A stretch of DNA of 34,094 nucleotides from NCBI GenBank assembly GCA_024641655.1, contig JAHECR010000036.1, positions 1 to 34,094 on the forward strand, read 5' to 3'. Both the position numbers and the translations under genes were made by a program. How positions within the stretch are numbered: position 1 is the first letter of the stretch; each line of letters starts with the position of its first letter. Below are positions 29,818-34,094 of the stretch, in pieces. Origin of the DNA: Acidimicrobiaceae bacterium (lineage in GTDB: Bacteria > Actinomycetota > Acidimicrobiia > Acidimicrobiales > UBA8592). The notes below the pieces were generated by a model, which did not search any database, was not told where the DNA came from, and worked only from the letters and a program-made list of their open reading frames with translations.

Positions 29818-31548
29818 TCAGCAGATCATCATCAGGCGGCCGACAACGTGGTTGGCGCGATCGGCGGACTCGCCGTGGCCGGTCACCGCCGGGATGAAGT
29901 GCTCCCGATCGATCACCCGGGCGACGAGGTCGCTCGTGGCGGTGATCGTCGCGGTGCGTGGGATGTCGCGGAGCAGCGCGATCTCCCCGAACGTGGCGCC
30001 GGGCCCGAGGGTGCGGATGAACTCGCCGCGGATGCTCACCTCGACCGTGCCGGAGTCGATGACGTAGTAGCGGTCGCCCTCGTCGCCTTCGTCGAGGACC
30101 ACGGAGCCGCTGGGCACGGTCACCACCGTTGAGCGACGGGCGAGCTGCTCGAGCACGCGTTCGGGGAGCAACGCCAGCATCTCGACGGCTCGAAGGAGAT
30201 CAAGACCCTCCGGGGCCAGCGCGACCGAATCGATGCGCCGGAGCCCACCGATGCCGAGGAGGGCGAGGGCCGTCACGAACGAGCCGATGACCGCGAGTCC
30301 CCAGCGCAGGCCGATCGTCTCGATCATCAACGGCATCGCAAGCGACCCAGCGGCCATCCCGGCGATCACCGCGCTGTCCATCGCGCCGAACACGCGCCCC
30401 AGCACCTCGTCGGGCACGAGCCGTTGCAGGATCGTGTAGGCGTTCACGTCGACCACCGAGTTGGCCAGGCAGATCAGCAGCATGGCCACCAGTGCCGCTG
30501 GCAGGGTCGGCGAGACCGTGATGATCAGCAGCGGGGCCGACCACAGGATCACGCCGAGCCCGAAGTCACGGGCGAGCTTGCCGCGCTGCGCGAGCACCAA
30601 CGCGACGATGCCGCCGACCAGGCCCCCGATGCCCACCGTTGCGTCCAGCATGCCGACGCCGCTGTTGCCGAGATCCAGCAGGTCGAGCGCGATGGCCACG
30701 CCGAACACCAGCGACGCGCCGGCGACCATGGTCTGCGCGCAGTAGAGCCCGATCAGGAGGCGCAGGTCGCGGTTGCGGAGGATCTCCCCGAACCCGGCAC
30801 CAACGCCGTCGAAAACGCCCGGCCTGCGGTCCTGGTCAGGGCCCGCTCCCGCACTCGCTGCAGGGGCGGCATCAGCATGGGCCGCGCGGGCTGAGTCCGC
30901 ATCGCCCGTCGCGGACGTCTGGATGTCCTCGTCCCGCACCGGAATGGCGAGGCCGAACACGAGCATCGCCGACCAGACGAACGTGATCGCGTTGAAGGCA
31001 TAGACCGCAGCGATGTCGGCGACGGCGAGGATGAGACCGCCAAGCGCCGGACCGGCGAAGAACCCGACGCTGTGGATCGTGCTCGAGGCCGCGTTCGCCG
31101 CCGTCAACTCGCCAGGATGCGATGCCAGCTTCGGCATCAGTGCTGCCTCCGCCGGGCGAAAGGCCGTGGACGCCACCGCGGTCAGTACCGCGATGGTGTA
31201 GACCGCCATCGGCGGACCGTCGAACTCGATCACCGCTGCAGCAGTGAGGACCAGGACCACACGGATCAGGTCCGAGACGATCATGACGGTCTTGCGGTTG
31301 TACCGATCGGCGAGGAGCGCCGCGAACGGTGTGGCCAGGGCCATCGACACGAACCGGACGACCCCGAGCACGCCGACGCTCGTGGCTCCACCCTGGGTGT
31401 AGGCATAGACCGAGGCACCGACGCCGTTCGCCCAGTCGCCGACGATCGAACCCGCGAGGGCGATGTTGATGCGTCGCAGGCCGGGGTTGCGGAACACTTC
31501 GGCGATGGCCGCCCGCGACTCGTTGACCTGCGACCCGACCCCACCCAT
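29818..31548 (-). CDS. MFS transporter fused to a C-terminal cyclic-nucleotide-binding domain
   Basis: A 576-residue fusion. Residues about 1-440 are a 12-helix MFS permease of the MFS_3/enterobactin-exporter-like type: FRNPGLRRINIALAGSIVGDW at the N-terminus, the loop LADRYNRKTVMIVSDLIR between helices 2 and 3, and a long Ala/Asp-rich central cytosolic loop around residues 220-250. Residues about 460-576 form a cNMP-binding domain with SGSVVLDEGDEGDRYYVIDS and the phosphate-binding cassette ATFGEIALLRDIPRTATI, in which the Glu and Arg ligands are retained, so it should bind cAMP or cGMP. Transport activity is therefore probably gated by a cyclic nucleotide. ATG 31548 has GGAGGA 5 nt upstream; GTG 31614 is an alternative. 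It is divergent from an ABC exporter. Confidence 0.85.
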   Translation of the reverse strand: MGGVGSQVNESRAAIAEVFRNPGLRRINIALAGSIVGDWANGVGASVYAYTQGGATSVGVLGVVRFVSMALATPFAALLADRYNRKTVMIVSDLIRVVLVLTAAAVIEFDGPPMAVYTIAVLTAVASTAFRPAEAALMPKLASHPGELTAANAASSTIHSVGFFAGPALGGLILAVADIAAVYAFNAITFVWSAMLVFGLAIPVRDEDIQTSATGDADSARAAHADAAPAASAGAGPDQDRRPGVFDGVGAGFGEILRNRDLRLLIGLYCAQTMVAGASLVFGVAIALDLLDLGNSGVGMLDATVGIGGLVGGIVALVLAQRGKLARDFGLGVILWSAPLLIITVSPTLPAALVAMLLICLANSVVDVNAYTILQRLVPDEVLGRVFGAMDSAVIAGMAAGSLAMPLMIETIGLRWGLAVIGSFVTALALLGIGGLRRIDSVALAPEGLDLLRAVEMLALLPERVLEQLARRSTVVTVPSGSVVLDEGDEGDRYYVIDSGTVEVSIRGEFIRTLGPGATFGEIALLRDIPRTATITATSDLVARVIDREHFIPAVTGHGESADRANHVVGRLMMIC

Positions 31549-31625
31549 GGCTTCCTCCAGGCCGATCCCTCCAGCGGGCTCGAGTGTCTGCACAGTACTC
31601 AACGGGTGCGCCAACTCGCCGATGG

Positions 31626-32399
31626 ATGACGGTGGAGTACGGGATCGAAGCTCGCGGCCTGCAGAAGCGATTCGGATCGAAGGTCGCGGTCGACGACCTC
31701 GACCTCGGCGTCCCCAAGGGAAGCTGGTACGGGCTGGTCGGGCCCAACGGCGCCGGCAAGACGACGACGATCAAGATGCTTGTCGGCCTCCTTCGCCCCG
31801 ATGCCGGTGTCGTGCGCATCGAGGGCATCGACGTGTGGCCCGACCCCCGAGAGGCGAAGCGACGCATCGGCGTCCTTCCCGACGACCTCCGGCTGTTCGA
31901 GCGGCTCAGCGGAGAGGAGCTGTTGACCTACATCGGCCTCTTGCGGGGCATCGACCGCGGCGAGATAGAAACCCGCGGTGGCCAGTTGCTGGACGTCCTG
32001 GGCCTCGAACGTTGCGCTCACGACCTCGTGGCGGACTACTCGACCGGCATGCGCAAGAAGATCGCACTCGCGGCCGCGCTGCTGCACGCGCCGACGATCC
32101 TGTTGCTCGACGAGCCCTTCGAGTCCGTCGACCCGGTGTCGAGTCGGGTCATCGTGGAGGTCCTCGGCCAGTACCGACGTAGCGGTGGCACGATCGTGTT
32201 CTCGAGTCACGTGATGGAGACCGTCGAGCGGCTCTGCGATCACGTCGCCATCGTGTCGGAGGGGCGCGTCGCCCGCAGCGGTCCGATGGAGGAGATCCTG
32301 GTCCGCCGGACCCACCGTCTCGAGGACGTGTTCATCGAGGCCGTGGGCGCCACGACCATGGTGCAAGGCGCGCTGTCGTGGCTCGGTGATCGAGGTTGA
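31626..32399 (+). CDS. ABC transporter ATP-binding protein
   Basis: A 257-residue ABC ATPase of the drug/ABC-2 export type. The Walker A is GPNGAGKTT (39-47), the signature appears as YSTGMRKKIALAAAL, Walker B is ILLLDEPFESVDPVSS, and the H-loop VFSSHVMETVERLCDH. The late SGPMEEILVRRTHRLEDVFIEAVG segment is common in such exporters. The start is ATG 31626 without a clear Shine-Dalgarno; GTG 31632 is an alternative. The stop overlaps the permease start (TTGA), so the two are coupled. Substrate unknown. Confidence 0.92.
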   Translation: MTVEYGIEARGLQKRFGSKVAVDDLDLGVPKGSWYGLVGPNGAGKTTTIKMLVGLLRPDAGVVRIEGIDVWPDPREAKRRIGVLPDDLRLFERLSGEELLTYIGLLRGIDRGEIETRGGQLLDVLGLERCAHDLVADYSTGMRKKIALAAALLHAPTILLLDEPFESVDPVSSRVIVEVLGQYRRSGGTIVFSSHVMETVERLCDHVAIVSEGRVARSGPMEEILVRRTHRLEDVFIEAVGATTMVQGALSWLGDRG

Positions 32400-33988
32400 T
32401 CAGCGCCCGTACCGGCGAACTCGCCCGAATCGGTATCGCCCTTCGCTGGCGGTTGATCCACAACCAGGGAACCCGCTCGGGGCGCAAGCGCCGTGTCTGG
32501 CCGGGACGGCTCTTCAGCGGCGGGTACGCGCTCGCGAACATCGTCGGCCTCGCCGCGGCGCGCACCCTCGACGACAAGGGAGCCGCCCAGACCGCTGTCA
32601 TCTTGGTCTCGTCACTCGCGTTCGGGTGGATCTTCGGGCCCGTCCTGACCGGAGGCGTCGACGAGACGGTCGATCCGACACGGCTCGCGCTCCTTCCGCT
32701 CCGGCGAAACGAGCTGTTCACCGTCCAGATCGCAGCAGCGCTGTCGGGGACCGGCCCGCTCGCAGCGCTCGTCGGCCTGTCGATCGGGCTGCCGCTCGCG
32801 TTTGCGTCCCTTGACACGGCACTCCCCGTGATGCTGTTGGCCGGCCCCGTCGCCGTGGTCGGGGTGCTCGGCATGGGGCGCGTCGCTGCCGCGCTGTTGG
32901 CCGTCGCCCAACGCAGCCGCGCCGGACGCGATCTCGCGGTCCTCGCGGCCTCCCTCATCGCGGGAGCGTTCTTCGTCGCCGCGCAACTCGGGGGGCGGTT
33001 CACCGACGCACGGGGAGAACGGATCCTCTCGTGGCTCGCCTGGGCCCCGTGGTGTTGGCCGGCCCGGGCCGCAGCCGCCGGACGCGTCGGTGATTCGCCG
33101 GCGGCCTGGGGCTGGTTCACGGCGTCGTTGCTGTGGTGTGCGGCAGCTCTGGCCATCTGGGCGAGATTGTCGATGTTCCTCCTCGTGCACGGGGAGCGCT
33201 CGGTCGGTGCTGCCCGTCGCGACCGTCGCTCGGCCCTGCTGCGGGCCCGCACTCCGTTCGGCGCCACCCTTGCCCGGCAGTGGCTCTACCTCCGCCGTTC
33301 ACCGAACACTCGAGTGAGCTTCGTCTTCGGCATCGCGTTCGGCGTGTCCTTCTCGGTGGTGCAGATCATCCAGCGCGGTGGGGCCGACCATCCTCTCGCA
33401 CCGTTCGCCGCGCTCCTCGCGATGGTCGCCAACCTCGGAGCAACCTCGAACCTCCTCGGGTTCGACGCCGGTTCGTTGTGGATGGAGGTGGCCACCGGAG
33501 GACCGGGACGGATCCATATCGCCGCCCGGAGCCTCATGGCGTTGCCGAACCTGTTGATCCCGACCTGGATCTCCGCTCTGGTCGTCGGGGCATGGACTGG
33601 CCAGTGGCAGACCCTGGGAATGGTGGTGGCGATCGCAGTGCCGGTCGCGCTCCTCGCGCTGTCGGTCGGGATCGTCACTTCCGTCCTCGCCGGGTGGCCC
33701 GTCCCCGACGGCGACAACCCGTTCGCCAATCGGCAGGCGGCCCACGGTCGCCAGGCCCGTCTCGCGCTGGTGGGCCTCGGAGGCATGTTCGGGACCGGGC
33801 TGCTCGCGGCGCCCGTCGTTGCGTTCGCCTACCTCGGTCGCGAGGCCTCGTGGGCGCCGCTCGTCCCGGCCGCAGCCACGCTCGTCACCCTCGCAACGGG
33901 CGGCGCAGTGCTCGCCTGGGCCGGTCGCCGTCTCGGAGGCAGCGAGCCCGAGCTGCTCGAGCGCCTCAGCCCCATCGCCCTGAACTGA
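32396..33988 (+). CDS. ABC-2-type permease, multi-spanning
   Basis: A 530-residue membrane protein of about a dozen hydrophobic segments, for example AAQTAVILVSSLAFGWIFGP, VMLLAGPVAVVGVLGMGRVA, LAVLAASLIAGAFFVAAQL and LVPAAATLVTLATGGAVLAW. Family resemblance to large ABC-2 permeases is weak at sequence level, and the call rests on topology and on coupling to the ATPase. The TTG start (32396) overlaps the ATPase stop as TTGA, which indicates translational coupling and 1:1 synthesis. Length and the internal KDRR-rich loop (residues about 270-300) suggest two halves from a duplication. The substrate is unknown. It ends just before a structured non-coding stretch. Confidence 0.8.
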   Translation: MISARTGELARIGIALRWRLIHNQGTRSGRKRRVWPGRLFSGGYALANIVGLAAARTLDDKGAAQTAVILVSSLAFGWIFGPVLTGGVDETVDPTRLALLPLRRNELFTVQIAAALSGTGPLAALVGLSIGLPLAFASLDTALPVMLLAGPVAVVGVLGMGRVAAALLAVAQRSRAGRDLAVLAASLIAGAFFVAAQLGGRFTDARGERILSWLAWAPWCWPARAAAAGRVGDSPAAWGWFTASLLWCAAALAIWARLSMFLLVHGERSVGAARRDRRSALLRARTPFGATLARQWLYLRRSPNTRVSFVFGIAFGVSFSVVQIIQRGGADHPLAPFAALLAMVANLGATSNLLGFDAGSLWMEVATGGPGRIHIAARSLMALPNLLIPTWISALVVGAWTGQWQTLGMVVAIAVPVALLALSVGIVTSVLAGWPVPDGDNPFANRQAAHGRQARLALVGLGGMFGTGLLAAPVVAFAYLGREASWAPLVPAAATLVTLATGGAVLAWAGRRLGGSEPELLERLSPIALN

Positions 33989-33998
33989 AACGCGCGGC

Positions 33999-34094
33999 GT
34001 TTCTGCCGTCGTGGGGGTTCGTCGCTTCGCTCCTCGCGGAGGTGGACGGCAACCCGTCGACCCTGCGGGTCGTTGTTGGGTTGCGTGCAGAAAC
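33999..34094. other. Nested inverted repeats forming a three-way junction
   Basis: Outer arms GTTTCTGC (33999-34006) and GCAGAAAC (34087-34094) enclose two hairpins. The first is GCCGTC/GACGGC (34005-34010 with 34045-34050) topped by CCTC-GCG-GAGG. The second is CAACCC/GGGTTG (34050-34055 with 34078-34083) topped by GACCC-TGC-GGGTC. The first two bases of the inner stem are shared with the outer one. The element ends exactly at the window edge, so its extent is unknown. It could be a structured RNA, a palindromic repeat, or an elaborate terminator of the ABC operon. Confidence 0.5.

Noticed and set aside
34075..34081. GTTGGGT matches the integron core-site pattern GTTRRRY within a hairpin, suggesting an attC site.
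   Set aside because: The matching RYYYAAC arm is absent; the partner arm is CAACCC, and no integrase or cassette array is present.
1..34094. Search for insertion sequences, prophage genes, CRISPR arrays and tRNA-linked integration.
   Set aside because: No transposase, integrase or regular repeat-spacer array was seen. The tRNA-Pro 3' end is not duplicated in the window.

Overview
The window is a high-GC actinobacterial chromosome segment. WhiB, a mycothiol-dependent DinB-type enzyme, a GlnR-like regulator, bacterial GSII and an Mrp ATPase without the CxxC pair all point to Actinobacteria. The gene mix and gene order suggest an Acidimicrobiia-like lineage, but that placement is inference. There is no insertion sequence, phage gene or CRISPR array. 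It reads as ordinary core chromosome with several unusual protein variants.

Layout. 1-126: 3' end of an unknown gene. 220-3672: a flavoprotein monooxygenase-like gene divergent from a tetR/mycothiol-isomerase-like pair, then a small ABM-like protein. 3938-4011: tRNA-Pro(CGG). 4087-4955: an output-less receiver divergent from a STAS anti-anti-sigma factor. 4983-8794: paired ArsA/Get3-like ATPases (the mycobacterial BagA/BagB type), a NfeD-like membrane protein and a WhiB regulator. 8906-11167: purine nucleoside phosphorylase divergent from a HAD 5'-nucleotidase. 11194-14189: selB and selA, translationally coupled. 14344-15692: fxsA and a metallo-beta-lactamase-fold protein that has lost most metal ligands. 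15797-18144: Fe-S island (mrp, a SufR-like regulator, an A-type carrier). 18205-21740: Tat lipoprotein, a fused and shortened xanthine dehydrogenase-like protein, RidA and two small membrane proteins. 21787-25114: GlnR-like regulator, glutamine synthetase I, glutamine synthetase II. 25219-28131: hisI, nadE and an unknown gene. 28325-29557: a sigma-70 factor and a small unknown gene. 29818-33988: an MFS transporter fused to a cyclic-nucleotide-binding domain, and an ABC exporter pair. 33989-34094: no gene, but nested inverted repeats that fold as a three-way junction.

Functional themes are nitrogen assimilation, Fe-S biogenesis and sensing, selenocysteine insertion, and purine/NAD metabolism. 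A recurring signal ties many genes together. At least eight start codons lie exactly 6-7 nt downstream of a TANNNT box, and two or three more follow a weaker version, with little or no Shine-Dalgarno sequence. This implies widespread leaderless transcription, sometimes from divergent promoters that overlap. The oddest proteins are the condensed molybdoenzyme-like fusion, the pseudo-metallo-beta-lactamase, the NfeD without its catalytic serine, and HisI without its aspartate triad.
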